From Planifilum fimeticola (GTDB lineage Bacteria; Bacillota; Bacilli; Thermoactinomycetales; DSM-44946): a stretch of 64,000 bases of DNA. Numbering within the stretch: position 1 is the stretch's first letter; the number at the start of each line of letters is the position of its first letter. The position numbers were made by a program, and so were the translations under genes. Shown here piece by piece: positions 41,527-50,879 of this stretch. A model generated the notes under the pieces. That model saw nothing but the letters and a program-made list of their open reading frames with translations, did no database searches and was not told the origin of the DNA. Where the stretch lies: assembly GCF_003001905.1 (NCBI RefSeq), contig NZ_PVNE01000007.1, positions 62,001 to 126,000 of the forward strand, in the 5' to 3' direction.

Positions 41527-43157
41527 ATGATCATTGCGGCCAATCGCGTGGGAAAAAACCTGGATGATCGATGGGTGCTGAGCGACGTGAGCTTTGTGAT
41601 CGAACGGGGTGAACGGATCGGGCTGGTCGGTCCCAACGGATCGGGAAAAACGACGCTCCTCCGCCTCCTGGCGGGAGTGATGGCGCCGGACCGCGGAGAG
41701 GTGTTTTTGACCAAAGGGGCAAGGATCGGCTACCTGGAACAAATTCCCCAGGCGGACCCAAGGGCGACGGTCCTGGACGTGCTGCGCTCCCCCTTCGCGG
41801 AGCTGATGGAATTGGAACGGGAAATGGGGGAGCTCGCAAACCGGATGGCCGATTCCCGGCTCGATGAAAAGCGAATGGAACGGATCCTGAACCGGTACCA
41901 GGTTTGTCAGGAGGAATTCGAGAAGCGAGGCGGTTATGAGATGGAGACCCGAATCCGCCGGGTCGTACGCGGTCTCAATCTGCCGGAAGACGTTCCGGAT
42001 CGTCCCTTTGCCGCCCTCAGCGGCGGGGAGAAGACCAAAGTCGGTCTGGCTCAGGTGTTGTTATCCGAGCCCGACCTGCTCCTGCTGGACGAACCCACCA
42101 ACCATCTGGATCTTTCGGCGTTGGAATGGCTGGAGGATTTTTTGTCCCAATGGCGCGGGGCGGTGGTGGTCGTATCCCACGACCGCTATTTCCTGGATCG
42201 GGTCGCCAACCGGATCATCGATTTGGAAGACGGCAGATGCACCCTGTACCAGGGAAATTACACCCATTTCGTCAAGGAGAAGGAACAGCGCCTGCTGGCG
42301 GAATTCCAGGCTTATCGGGAACAACAGAAAAAGATCAAAAAGATGGAGGAAGCCATCAAGCGGTTGCGGGAGTGGGCCAACCGTTCCAACCCTCCCAGCG
42401 CCGGCCTTCACCGGCGGGCATCCAACATGGAAAAGGCGCTCAAGCGGATGGAGCTGCTGGAACGGCCGGTTTTGGAGCGGAAAAAATCGCCCTGAACTTC
42501 GGCCATCAAGAGCGAAGCGGGGAGATCGTGTTCCGGCTCGAAAACATTTTCAAGAATTACGGTCGGAAACCGGTCTTGAGGGGGGCAAATCTGACGGTGA
42601 AATTCGGCGAACGGGTGGCGGTGGTGGGAAAAAACGGGGCGGGAAAATCCACCCTTCTCCGCCTCCTGACGGGTGAGATCGCGCCGGACCGGGGTGAGGT
42701 ATACATCGGACCGTCGGTCCAGGCGGGATATCTTTCCCAGCAGGGGTGGGAGGGGGACCCGGACATGACCGTGTTGGAAGCGTTCCGGGAAGAAGTCCCC
42801 GCGGATGCGGGCACGGCCCGGCAGATCCTCGACCGGTTCCTTTTCTACGGTCACTCCGTCTTCCGCAAGATGCGGGATCTGAGCGGAGGCGAGCGGATGC
42901 GCCTGCGGCTTGCCCAACTGATGCACCGGGATGTGAATGCGCTGATTCTGGATGAGCCGACCAACCATTTGGACATCGACTCCCGGGAGGTGTTGGAGGA
43001 GGCGCTCCGGGATTTTCGCGGCACCATCCTGGCCGTCTCCCATGACCGGTACTTTTTGAACCAGTTGTTCGCTCCCGTCTACTGGCTGGAAAACGGAACC
43101 CTGACCCGCTACGAGGGAAATTACGATGAAGCCAGGCGGAAACGGGCGGAGCGGTGA
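41527..43157 (+). pseudogene. ABC-F family ATPase (ribosome-protection type), frameshifted
   Basis: Two frames together give about 543 residues, the usual ABC-F length and close to VmlR. The first half has Walker A GPNGSGKTTLLRLLAG, signature LSGGEKTKVGLAQVL, Walker B LLLLDEPTNHLD and a charged linker (EAIKRLREWANRSNPPSAGLHRRASNMEKALKRM) that would reach into the ribosome. The second half has GKNGAGKSTLLRLLTG, LSGGERMRLRLAQLM and LILDEPTNHLDIDS. The frame breaks at a run of six A (42481-42486), where one extra A restores it. ABC-F proteins rescue ribosomes from antibiotics. It could be a real loss, slippage-corrected, or a sequencing error. Confidence 0.82.
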
Positions 43158-43188
43158 AGCTTTTTGATCCTGGCGAAACTTGATAAAC

Positions 43189-43218
43189 GAAAGCGGATGC
43201 CCGTGAGCATCCGCTTTC
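43189..43218. terminator. Hairpin between the convergent ABC-F and pPIWI genes
   Basis: A perfect 12-bp stem (GAAAGCGGATGC at 43189-43200, GCATCCGCTTTC at 43207-43218) with a 6-base loop lies between two convergent genes. Short T-rich tails on both strands suggest a bidirectional terminator. Confidence 0.7.
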
Positions 43219-43254
43219 TTGTTACCATGCCGAAGTTTTCACTTTATCGGCACA

Positions 43255-45636
43255 TTATATCCTTACACGATCATTTTTAACGAGCCTTTGAACAGCGAGA
43301 AACGCCTCCAAATATTTTTTTGCCGCATTCAATCGGTGTACCGGTGCCGGATAAATCGTATGCTGATCATAGGTTAAATTGGCCTGTCGTAACAAGTGAA
43401 GCTGTCGCACGGCCTCTTCAGCCTCACCGGGGTCCCAATGTCCCACTGGCAAAATCTCCACCAGATTGGGTTGAAGCAGTAGCTCCGAAGAATCGGTAGC
43501 TTTCGTATACAAAACAGCCAGTTGATAGGTATCCGGTTTTTGACCCAGACTGTAATAAACACCGTCCTCAGAAAGGAACAGACCAGAACTGAATGTATAA
43601 TCTTTCCCAGGTTTATCGTTATAATAAAGAGGAACATAGTACTCCGTCGTTATTCGCAAAATGCGGAGGCGGTTGCGTTGGTAATCAAGTTCCGGCCTCG
43701 TCAGGATCCAGTCTCCATTTATCAGGTGTTTATCCTGAACGGGAAAATATAACTTGGTCAAAGGAGTTCGATCAAAAACAACCGTCAGGGGCCTTTCCGT
43801 TTCCTGCAGAATTTGAAGGATGGTCCGTTCGATTTCGGGTTGTTTCTCTCTTGTCAGGCCATCTCTTTCGAGCCCCTGTTTCAAACCTCCCGCATCGGTA
43901 ATAAAGTCGGGCAAAGCCCTCCAAGATCCGTCGTCTCCTTCCATACGGATCAAATAGCGATTACCGTCATAACGGGCGTATAATACGCGGCCCTCATTCA
44001 ATTCGTGGGGTCGGAAGGCGGTAACAAACAACCAAACCCGTTCCCGATCCACTCCTTCAATCAGATGATGCGTATAGACCCCAAAATCGCTCAGCAGATC
44101 GAAAAAGGCGTTTTTCACCCTGTGTTCAAAATTTTCCTCATTATCGTCATGCAGAAATTGGGTGATCTGTCCGCATTCCGCAAAGGCAACCCGCAATGCA
44201 TGTTTGGGATCGGCCTTCGGATTTTCCGACCAGGTTTTTTTCGGTTCGATCATCACCAACGCACCATGCGCTTTACCCCATTTTGTTATCATCTTTTTCA
44301 TTTTGCGAAGGGTTCGGTGAGGATGGTTGATATCCACATCCTGGACGACACCGCTGTCCGGACAATATCTCAACTCCACCACCGTTTCAGGTCCGCTGGC
44401 ACGCAGTTTGTACACACAATCATCCTGTTTTGCGAAATAGTCGGTCAATCCTTCAATTTGTTCAACTAAACTCTGAAATACAGAATCGGTCGTGTGACAA
44501 TCGATCCGTAAACGACTTTCTTCAGACTCGGTTACAGTCATAGGGAAGTTCTTTTTTACGATTCGTTTTGTTTTTACTTCCTTAAGCGGTTGTAACGGTT
44601 CCAATTCCGGAAAAACTTCTTGGAAAAGATCAAACAGTTGCTTTCTCTCCGAAAGCCCCATCCCGCCTTTGGCCACTTTTTCATTGTAATAGGAAGAATA
44701 AAAAACAGGATTGTACAACAGTAATGCGCAAATATCTCCCTCCACATTTTGATATCTGGACGGCTCACTCAAAAGCGATTCCAATTCCAAAGGTTTGGAA
44801 AGAAAATAATTCAAGTATTCCGGTATCCAATCCTCTTTCCACTCCGCTGCAACTTCCTGTTTGGAGCTCTTGGTAATCGTTACCGGCACAAAGGGAGTTT
44901 TTCCTTGACTGTGAGACAAACGGATCAAAACCGTGCCATTTCTTTTAGGCGATAAACCCCTTTTGACAGGCACGGAAACGAAGCGATGAATTCGTGGATG
45001 GATGTACAGAAATTTCCTTCCGGGTTGGTTTGCGCGGGTTTCCACTGAAAAATAGACGGCATAGGAAAATCCTTTGTAGGGTTCAGTCATGCAGCCATAT
45101 TTTCCGTTCAAAAAAACCGGATAAAACCGCAATTCCCCTTCAAACACCTGTTGTTTCGTCTTTCGCTTATACTTCATGACTCGGAAGGGTTTGTCGGATT
45201 CGGCAAAACGACGGGATAAATATGCGGGCAGCCAACTGTATATAGCGTCTTGATGATCCACCTTAGCCCAATCGATGCGGGACCACTCAACATCGGACGC
45301 ATCGAAGGAGGCGGCCTTTCCAATCCGCTTGAAATGGCGGGTAAAATGCCGGGCAAGCACATCCGAGGGAATCGGTTGTTCAGCAACAAGTGCAGGCGTC
45401 TTTCCGGCAAGGGCCGAATCGTCGAAGCGGGTGTATAACAAGCCGGGATATAGTTGCATCAACTCCTCTCCCAAACTAGTCAAACCCGGCATTTTCACAT
45501 GACTTCCTTCAGGACGCCCGGGCCAAATCATCTCACACCAAGAAGGGGGAAACTTTAAACCATAAACCGGTTGATCCGGCACAGGGGGGTGCGTCACGTC
45601 AAAGGCGAACAAATGCAATCGGTGTTGATTCGTCAT
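43255..45636 (-). CDS. pPIWI-RE family protein
   Basis: The 793-residue protein matches the pPIWI-RE family layout as I know it: a large N-terminal domain (to about residue 330), a middle MID-like region and a C-terminal RNase H-like PIWI domain (about 480-793). The PIWI part has strand-like blocks (GALVMIEPKKTW, PLTVVFDRTPLTKLYFP). A block RLRILRITTEYYVPLYYN at about 656 may hold the conserved Arg and Glu that give the family its name; I cannot confirm by alignment. It is encoded 13 bases after a DinG-type helicase gene and a PD-(D/E)xK gene. Predicted role: nucleic-acid-guided recognition in defence against invading DNA. Confidence 0.78.
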   Translation of the reverse strand: MTNQHRLHLFAFDVTHPPVPDQPVYGLKFPPSWCEMIWPGRPEGSHVKMPGLTSLGEELMQLYPGLLYTRFDDSALAGKTPALVAEQPIPSDVLARHFTRHFKRIGKAASFDASDVEWSRIDWAKVDHQDAIYSWLPAYLSRRFAESDKPFRVMKYKRKTKQQVFEGELRFYPVFLNGKYGCMTEPYKGFSYAVYFSVETRANQPGRKFLYIHPRIHRFVSVPVKRGLSPKRNGTVLIRLSHSQGKTPFVPVTITKSSKQEVAAEWKEDWIPEYLNYFLSKPLELESLLSEPSRYQNVEGDICALLLYNPVFYSSYYNEKVAKGGMGLSERKQLFDLFQEVFPELEPLQPLKEVKTKRIVKKNFPMTVTESEESRLRIDCHTTDSVFQSLVEQIEGLTDYFAKQDDCVYKLRASGPETVVELRYCPDSGVVQDVDINHPHRTLRKMKKMITKWGKAHGALVMIEPKKTWSENPKADPKHALRVAFAECGQITQFLHDDNEENFEHRVKNAFFDLLSDFGVYTHHLIEGVDRERVWLFVTAFRPHELNEGRVLYARYDGNRYLIRMEGDDGSWRALPDFITDAGGLKQGLERDGLTREKQPEIERTILQILQETERPLTVVFDRTPLTKLYFPVQDKHLINGDWILTRPELDYQRNRLRILRITTEYYVPLYYNDKPGKDYTFSSGLFLSEDGVYYSLGQKPDTYQLAVLYTKATDSSELLLQPNLVEILPVGHWDPGEAEEAVRQLHLLRQANLTYDQHTIYPAPVHRLNAAKKYLEAFLAVQRLVKNDRVRI

Positions 45637-45649
45637 GAATATTCACTCC

Positions 45650-48600
45650 TCATTTCCGACTTTCTTCGAATACAAGAGACTCCAACGAGGACAAGAAGGG
45701 GCCATATAACTCTTGGTAAAGCCAGTGATCCTTATAGGGATCAAACAATTGATGCCAAGACTGGAAAAGAGCGGGCTCCCCAGTACCGGAATCAAAGCTT
45801 GAATCGATATACAACAGCCGCGCAGGCATTCCTCCCCGGACAAGGCGGCCAGCCATTTGCCAAATCGGAACAAACAAATACCAAGCCAAGTCCAACCGCT
45901 CTTCATCGCTCAGATGCTTCCAGAAGTTTGGCTCGTCATGCATTTTCTCAAAAATGGCATGACAGATCTTGCGAAAACGGGAAAGTGCCTCTTTTCCGGA
46001 CAACCCCTCACTTTGAACTTGTCGGATCAAAGAAGAGAGACGACTGTGGATAAATGAGAGAATGTAAGTGATATCCTGGGGAGGCGGATAAGGACGGCTG
46101 ACAAATATAGCCGTGCCGAAAAGAGCTTTCCGATTCTCGTCGACCAGATTCACCCCGCGGTTCATGGCGGAAAGCGGAGTGATCAAGGCATCCACCTCTT
46201 TGGCCACTTCCATGAGGCGCGGACGGGTGACATGTATGGGATCTTTGATTTTCCGCGTTAACGATTTGATTCGCACCTGAAGCGGTGAACGGGAAAAAAT
46301 CTCTTCCATCGCTTCGCTGTCGCGATAGGAATTGGTCACGATCATTACTCTTCTCTGATTCTTCCAATGATTTTTTTCCGCCTCGATCAACGAAGGCACC
46401 AGACGCGCCAATTCTTTGAGGGCTGCCCGCCTTTCCGACGGCTTCATTCCAGAAACACGAATAAGACGGCCCGCCGGATCAGTCAAGGGCAGAAACTCTT
46501 GGGTGATTTCCGAAGCCTTGTTGTCGGAAGTAATCAACCATTCCGGGGTCACGAACAAGAAAAAATGAACATTACGGGGAGCAAGGGTTGTTCCGGATAA
46601 GAGAATGACAGCAGGCCCCGGTCCGTCCCCTGCCGGCCGGAATAGATCAGGGAACCGGTAAAGAAGAATGCGACCGACAGTATTGTATTCAATCAATTTC
46701 ATGACCAGGTTTTTAGAATCTTCTTCCTTAACTAGACGATAGCCATAACGGTACCCCAGCGTTGGCGTGGGCAGGTGGGGTAATAACGGGTTTTTCGCGG
46801 CACTGAAGGGAAGATCAACTTTCAGCTCTTCCACAAAAGAAAGCAACTGGGGATAACGTTCCGTTATATAATCCAAGCTGGATTCTAATCGGCACAGCCA
46901 GAGGTAAAACCTGCATTCCGCCTCGATATTCCTTATTTCGGGCTTTCCCAGAGTTTTATCGGGCACCGAACCCAGCAGTTGCTGAAGATCGATGTTTCCG
47001 TCGAGAAAATCTTCGAATCTCTGATACCAAACCGTACCGTTACGATGGCGCTCTTCCCATAATTCATTTCGGAAAGGTGAATGCTTCCAAGTCTCCAACA
47101 CATCATAGAATGTTCTCAGGTCGACAGAGGGATTCCATCTCTCCAATGAGCATTTCACTTTATACTCCCACTGGAATTTAAAGGAGACACGGTTTCGCAA
47201 ATATTCCTGAATTTTGGGGTGCTCTTTGATCAATTGGAACAGACAGCGTGTTGCATCGAGGGCACTATCACACCGCCTCAAATAATGCGTTAAAAAATGT
47301 CCTCCCGGTTCATACAGACCGTGTAAGGCATTGCGGATATCGCGAATGGTATTTTCAATGAGATGACCGCGATCTCCAAACAATTTTTCATCGCGAATAA
47401 ACAACTCGTCAAAAGCTTTCTGAAGGGCATCCGCTTCATCGACAAACACCACATCCAACGCCTCATAAAACGCTTCATATAAAGTGGGGTTATCCGGACA
47501 AATTTGGGGAGGTATGCGGGTAAACACCAAACTGGCAGGCGTGGCGATCCACACGTCCGCTTGATCCAAAGTTGCTAGTTGCCGATACAGTCCGCATTCT
47601 GATGCCATGGGACAGGCATAACGCTTTTTCCTATCATTGCTTTTATACAAACGTTGGCAAGGATATCTGTTATTTATAGTTTCGTCTCCCGCAAGGGATT
47701 CAAGCAAACAAAGCGAAGACAAGTCGATCAGGCTGGAATCCGCTGCAATCTCTTCCAGTGTCAATCCCGGCCGGTCCAAATGTTCCCTTTCATGATCGAT
47801 TCGCTGGCCCGTACCGATAATGGTGACCACAGAGAGATTGAGCGCGCGAAGTTCTTCGGCCCGTTTCAATATATTGGCTACGCTGCTTTCGATAAAACCA
47901 ACCTTGGCTCCTTGTCGCTTTACCAGTTCATAAGCCACAGCCACCATCCATGTGGACTTTCCTGCGCCCAATCCTCCCAGAACATGTGTCAATCCGGTAA
48001 ATTTCATGGATTTTTTAGCTTCTCCATTCAAGGGGACCAAGGACAACTTTTCCATCCGACCGGAATAATCAACCGGTTTTAAGCCGTTTTCTTCCCGAAT
48101 GCGATCCATTTCCCTGCCCAACTTCGCCCAATCAAAATCGACTGGAAGGGTAAATGGACGTTTTATTCTGCGAGTGATCTCCATAGGCGAAGAAACAACA
48201 AAATCAGAAGGTATTCTTACAAAGTATTGGTCGTTTGTTTCCTCGCGATCGTATTGAAAACATTCACCCGACCGGGCCAAGGGGATTTTTCGCTTTCTGC
48301 GGGGAATGGCGGCAGAAAGAATCTTCTCGTATATTTTCTCTCTGTCTGAACAAACCACCGGAGAAACAGAGCGCGGGTGAAAACGTCCCGATTCATCCAC
48401 TGTAAACAGGCGATATCGTTCCTCAACTTCGAGATATAATGAAAGGGCTTCTTCCCAAATGGCTTTGTTTTGAAACGAATAAACGAGCAACCGTAGGCGG
48501 CGAATCCGATCCACATCAGCCCTATTCGGGAGTACCAACTCCTCCCATCCTTTCAAAGCCGCCCACAAGTCCTTTGCAAGCCAATCACTGAGTCCACTGT

Positions 48601-48745
48601 GATATCCTCCGTACAGAGTGAATTCCACTTCAACAAACCGTCTCTTCCGGTGAAGCTCACCTCTCTCGACACCCAAATCGAGAGCATCAAAATACCCCTT
48701 TTTTCCGACCTCTTCGCACAATTGAAACAATTTCAGACGGTTCAT
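45650..48745 (-). CDS. DinG-type helicase of the pPIWI-RE island
   Basis: The 1031-residue protein has an N-terminal region of about 240 residues of unknown fold, then a superfamily-2 helicase. Motifs: Walker A LGGLGAGKST (about 256-265), a cysteine cluster (Cys346, 363, 378, 384) where XPD/DinG helicases hold an iron-sulphur cluster, the DEAD-like FVDEADAL (about 434-441), and a QMAGRLVRGG motif VI with arginine finger near 970. It would unwind DNA or R-loops for the partner pPIWI and nuclease proteins. It overlaps the upstream nuclease gene by ATGA, so both are translated together. Markedly AT-richer than flanking genes. Confidence 0.85.
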   Translation of the reverse strand: MNRLKLFQLCEEVGKKGYFDALDLGVERGELHRKRRFVEVEFTLYGGYHSGLSDWLAKDLWAALKGWEELVLPNRADVDRIRRLRLLVYSFQNKAIWEEALSLYLEVEERYRLFTVDESGRFHPRSVSPVVCSDREKIYEKILSAAIPRRKRKIPLARSGECFQYDREETNDQYFVRIPSDFVVSSPMEITRRIKRPFTLPVDFDWAKLGREMDRIREENGLKPVDYSGRMEKLSLVPLNGEAKKSMKFTGLTHVLGGLGAGKSTWMVAVAYELVKRQGAKVGFIESSVANILKRAEELRALNLSVVTIIGTGQRIDHEREHLDRPGLTLEEIAADSSLIDLSSLCLLESLAGDETINNRYPCQRLYKSNDRKKRYACPMASECGLYRQLATLDQADVWIATPASLVFTRIPPQICPDNPTLYEAFYEALDVVFVDEADALQKAFDELFIRDEKLFGDRGHLIENTIRDIRNALHGLYEPGGHFLTHYLRRCDSALDATRCLFQLIKEHPKIQEYLRNRVSFKFQWEYKVKCSLERWNPSVDLRTFYDVLETWKHSPFRNELWEERHRNGTVWYQRFEDFLDGNIDLQQLLGSVPDKTLGKPEIRNIEAECRFYLWLCRLESSLDYITERYPQLLSFVEELKVDLPFSAAKNPLLPHLPTPTLGYRYGYRLVKEEDSKNLVMKLIEYNTVGRILLYRFPDLFRPAGDGPGPAVILLSGTTLAPRNVHFFLFVTPEWLITSDNKASEITQEFLPLTDPAGRLIRVSGMKPSERRAALKELARLVPSLIEAEKNHWKNQRRVMIVTNSYRDSEAMEEIFSRSPLQVRIKSLTRKIKDPIHVTRPRLMEVAKEVDALITPLSAMNRGVNLVDENRKALFGTAIFVSRPYPPPQDITYILSFIHSRLSSLIRQVQSEGLSGKEALSRFRKICHAIFEKMHDEPNFWKHLSDEERLDLAWYLFVPIWQMAGRLVRGGMPARLLYIDSSFDSGTGEPALFQSWHQLFDPYKDHWLYQELYGPFLSSLESLVFEESRK

Positions 48746-49815
48746 GGCACCTCTCCTTCTTTCAGCAGTTGATACAGCTCATCCTCTTCACAAATATTCA
48801 CCTGAAGTTCGATTCGATTGCGGACTCGATTTATGTAATCTTTATGGGCGTATTCCCTCGGAATTACAAACCAGGCATGGGTTCGGAACTCTTCCAATCT
48901 CTCAGATCCCAATCGTTCAATATAGGTTGCCAAATGAACGGGGCTTCGAAAGCATTTCACATCTAAGTAGATATTTCTGTGGTCCAGATAAACAGCAAGA
49001 TCAAATCGATCCTGTTCCGGGTAACGTTCGATGCGATGGATCTTGCTTAAATTTTCGGCTATCCTTTTTTCAGGAATTCCAGGGATCAGGGTATAGCGGT
49101 GGATCCCCGGCCGAAGCCGGTAGACGCGTGTATCTTTCCCAAAAGGAAATGGCTCAGCCGTTTGTAGAGACCATTTGTTTGATCCTTCTAAATCAAAACA
49201 CACATTGGCGTGGCCACAGCGCCACAATCCTGATTTTTTTAATAAACTCCAGCCGCAATAAGGACACTTTCTTGCCTGTTCCCACTCAGCAAAAGGCTCA
49301 TAACAAGCTCTTATCTGCTGTTTCAAAAACTCATCCGAAAACGACGCGGCCATCTGATTCAACTCTTCTTCCGACACAACTGCCCATTCCGGATCTGACA
49401 GGAAACTTCGAAAAAGAACATAACCCTCTTGTTCGTTATTTTTGCGGCAATATTCAAGAACCTTTAACACTGTTAGTTCCTGATAATCTTCTGGTCTCCC
49501 GTATGCTTGTAAAAAATATTCGGAATCCCGGCTCCAACCGTTGTTCTCCCAAAGTGGAGCTTCTAAATCAATAAAATCTGCCGCCTCGGGCAACCATGTC
49601 TCAACAGGCTGCAGCATCGCCTCAACCCATTCATTTAAACCTATTAAAGGTTTTCTCCCTTTGTTAAGAAAATAGCGCGCCAATTGTCTCCGTGCATGAA
49701 CAACAGAGTCCGGCATGGTAAATTCATCTTTTTTCAGCGCCTCATCTAAATGTTTTAGTCCAATTAATTGAACATATAAAATTCCTTGTATCTCGTCTTT
49801 CTGGAATTCCTGCAT
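48742..49815 (-). CDS. PD-(D/E)xK nuclease-like protein of the pPIWI-RE island
   Basis: The 357-residue protein has a helical N-terminus and a zinc-ribbon-like four-cysteine cluster (Cys184, 187, 200, 206). A C-terminal restriction-endonuclease fold has DRFDLAVYLDHRNIYLDVKCF giving D272 and D285-x-K287, with a following glutamine-free helix. This fits the REase partner of the pPIWI-RE three-gene systems, which would cut the target. First gene of the island; a sigma-A-like promoter lies upstream. Confidence 0.75.
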   Translation of the reverse strand: MQEFQKDEIQGILYVQLIGLKHLDEALKKDEFTMPDSVVHARRQLARYFLNKGRKPLIGLNEWVEAMLQPVETWLPEAADFIDLEAPLWENNGWSRDSEYFLQAYGRPEDYQELTVLKVLEYCRKNNEQEGYVLFRSFLSDPEWAVVSEEELNQMAASFSDEFLKQQIRACYEPFAEWEQARKCPYCGWSLLKKSGLWRCGHANVCFDLEGSNKWSLQTAEPFPFGKDTRVYRLRPGIHRYTLIPGIPEKRIAENLSKIHRIERYPEQDRFDLAVYLDHRNIYLDVKCFRSPVHLATYIERLGSERLEEFRTHAWFVIPREYAHKDYINRVRNRIELQVNICEEDELYQLLKEGEVP

Positions 49816-49850
49816 TAAATCACCCTTTAAGTCATCATTTTCTATCTACT

Positions 49851-49878
49851 ATTTTAAACGAAAAAATACAAAAAACAA
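49851..49878 (-). promoter_or_regulatory. Candidate sigma-A promoter of the pPIWI-RE operon
   Basis: On the minus strand TTGTTT (49873-49878) and TAAAAT (49851-49856) are 16 bp apart, 36 bases before the first start codon. The region is AT-rich, so chance matches are likelier than elsewhere. Confidence 0.4.
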
Positions 49879-49924
49879 CATTATTTTTGATAGTTCGAGA
49901 ATCAATATATGCCCTGATAATTCT

Positions 49925-49960
49925 TAAAAAGGGTTGTGCCAAAGGTATCCGCACAACCCC
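49925..49960. terminator. Bidirectional terminator
   Basis: A GC-rich stem GGGTTGTGC/GCACAACCC closes a loop of about 12 bases. On the minus strand it is followed by TTTTT, on the plus strand by a T-rich stretch with TTTTTTT. It separates the sugar operon (ends 50137) from the pPIWI-RE operon. Confidence 0.75.
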
Positions 49961-50136
49961 ATCTCTCTTTTTTTCTAATATTTCCAATGACTCGACCAGC
50001 CACTTTCGATCCTATTCGATCCTTCGGTGCAAGTGGTAATCCTTGAATCCAAATATATAACTCTTTCAATTTTCCAAATCCATTTGACCACCCACAATGA
50101 ACACCTTAGAAACCATTCTTCAATACGAAGTGGGCT

Positions 50137-50790
50137 TCACCGACCCTTCTTCCCCCTGGCCATCTGGACCCGTTCCACATATTCGGCGGCGAGTTCCTTC
50201 ACCCGCCGGAAATCCCCCTTCTCCGCCGGTGCGGTGAGGTGGCTGCCGACGCTCACGAAGTCGGCTCCGTTTTGAATCCAATCCTCCACATTGTCCAGGT
50301 CCACACCGCCCGACGGCATGATGGACACCTGGGGAAGCGGACCCTTGAGCGCCCGGATGACGGAAGGATCAAACGCCGCGCCCGGGAACAGCTTGATCAC
50401 CTCCGACCCGCATTCCATCGCCCGGATGATTTCCGAAGCGCTCATACAGCCGGGAATATACGGGATCTGATAGCGATTGCAAAGGCGGGCCGTCTCCTCA
50501 TCAAAGCCGGGACTGACCACGAACTGGGCGCCCGCCAGAATCGCGATCCGGGCCGTTTCGCTGTCGAGGACGGTGCCCGCACCCACGATCAATTCTCCGA
50601 AGGCATCCTCCTCACGCAAGCGGCGGATCACCCGGTCCGCACCCAGGATGGTGAAGGTGATCTCCACCGCGAACAACCCCGCCTCCCGGCAAGCCAAGGC
50701 CACGTTCTCCGCCGTTTCCGCCTTCTTGGTGCGAATGACGGCGACGACACCGAGTTCCGACAACCTCTGCAGGACCTTCCACTTTTTCAC
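50137..50790 (-). CDS. eda: KDPG/KHG aldolase (Eda-like)
   Basis: The 217-residue class I aldolase splits 2-keto-3-deoxy-6-phosphogluconate or 4-hydroxy-2-oxoglutarate. Family patterns: VVAVIRTKKAETAENVALACREAGLFAVEITFT with the conserved glutamate, LIVGAGTVLD, FVVSPGFDEE, the Schiff-base lysine in EVIKLFPGAAFDP, and IMPSGGVDLDNVEDWI. The start is GTG 50790 after AAGGAGGGG. It follows the mannonate dehydratase gene, consistent with the last step of uronate breakdown (mannonate to KDG to KDPG to pyruvate). A KDG kinase is not in the window. Confidence 0.9.
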   Translation of the reverse strand: MKKWKVLQRLSELGVVAVIRTKKAETAENVALACREAGLFAVEITFTILGADRVIRRLREEDAFGELIVGAGTVLDSETARIAILAGAQFVVSPGFDEETARLCNRYQIPYIPGCMSASEIIRAMECGSEVIKLFPGAAFDPSVIRALKGPLPQVSIMPSGGVDLDNVEDWIQNGADFVSVGSHLTAPAEKGDFRRVKELAAEYVERVQMARGKKGR

Positions 50791-50879
50791 GACAATCCCC
50801 TCCTTCTGACTCAACCGTTGAGACAAAGAAATAGAAAAGGGCAGGTCGGTGCGGTGCCGACCGCCGCTTTTCGGTTCGA

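Larger units (their letters stand above)
49816..50136. other. Upstream region and right edge of the pPIWI-RE island
   Basis: AT-rich sequence. It holds a promoter candidate (49851-49878), a small inverted repeat (TTGATagttcgagaATCAA, about 49887-49905) and the bidirectional terminator at 49925-49960. From about 49980 to 50130 nothing is recognised. No flanking direct repeat or tRNA was seen. Confidence 0.4.

Noticed and set aside
43219-50130. Direct repeats that would mark integration of the pPIWI-RE island
   Set aside because: No convincing repeat was found when comparing both edges, and AT-rich chance matches were too short.
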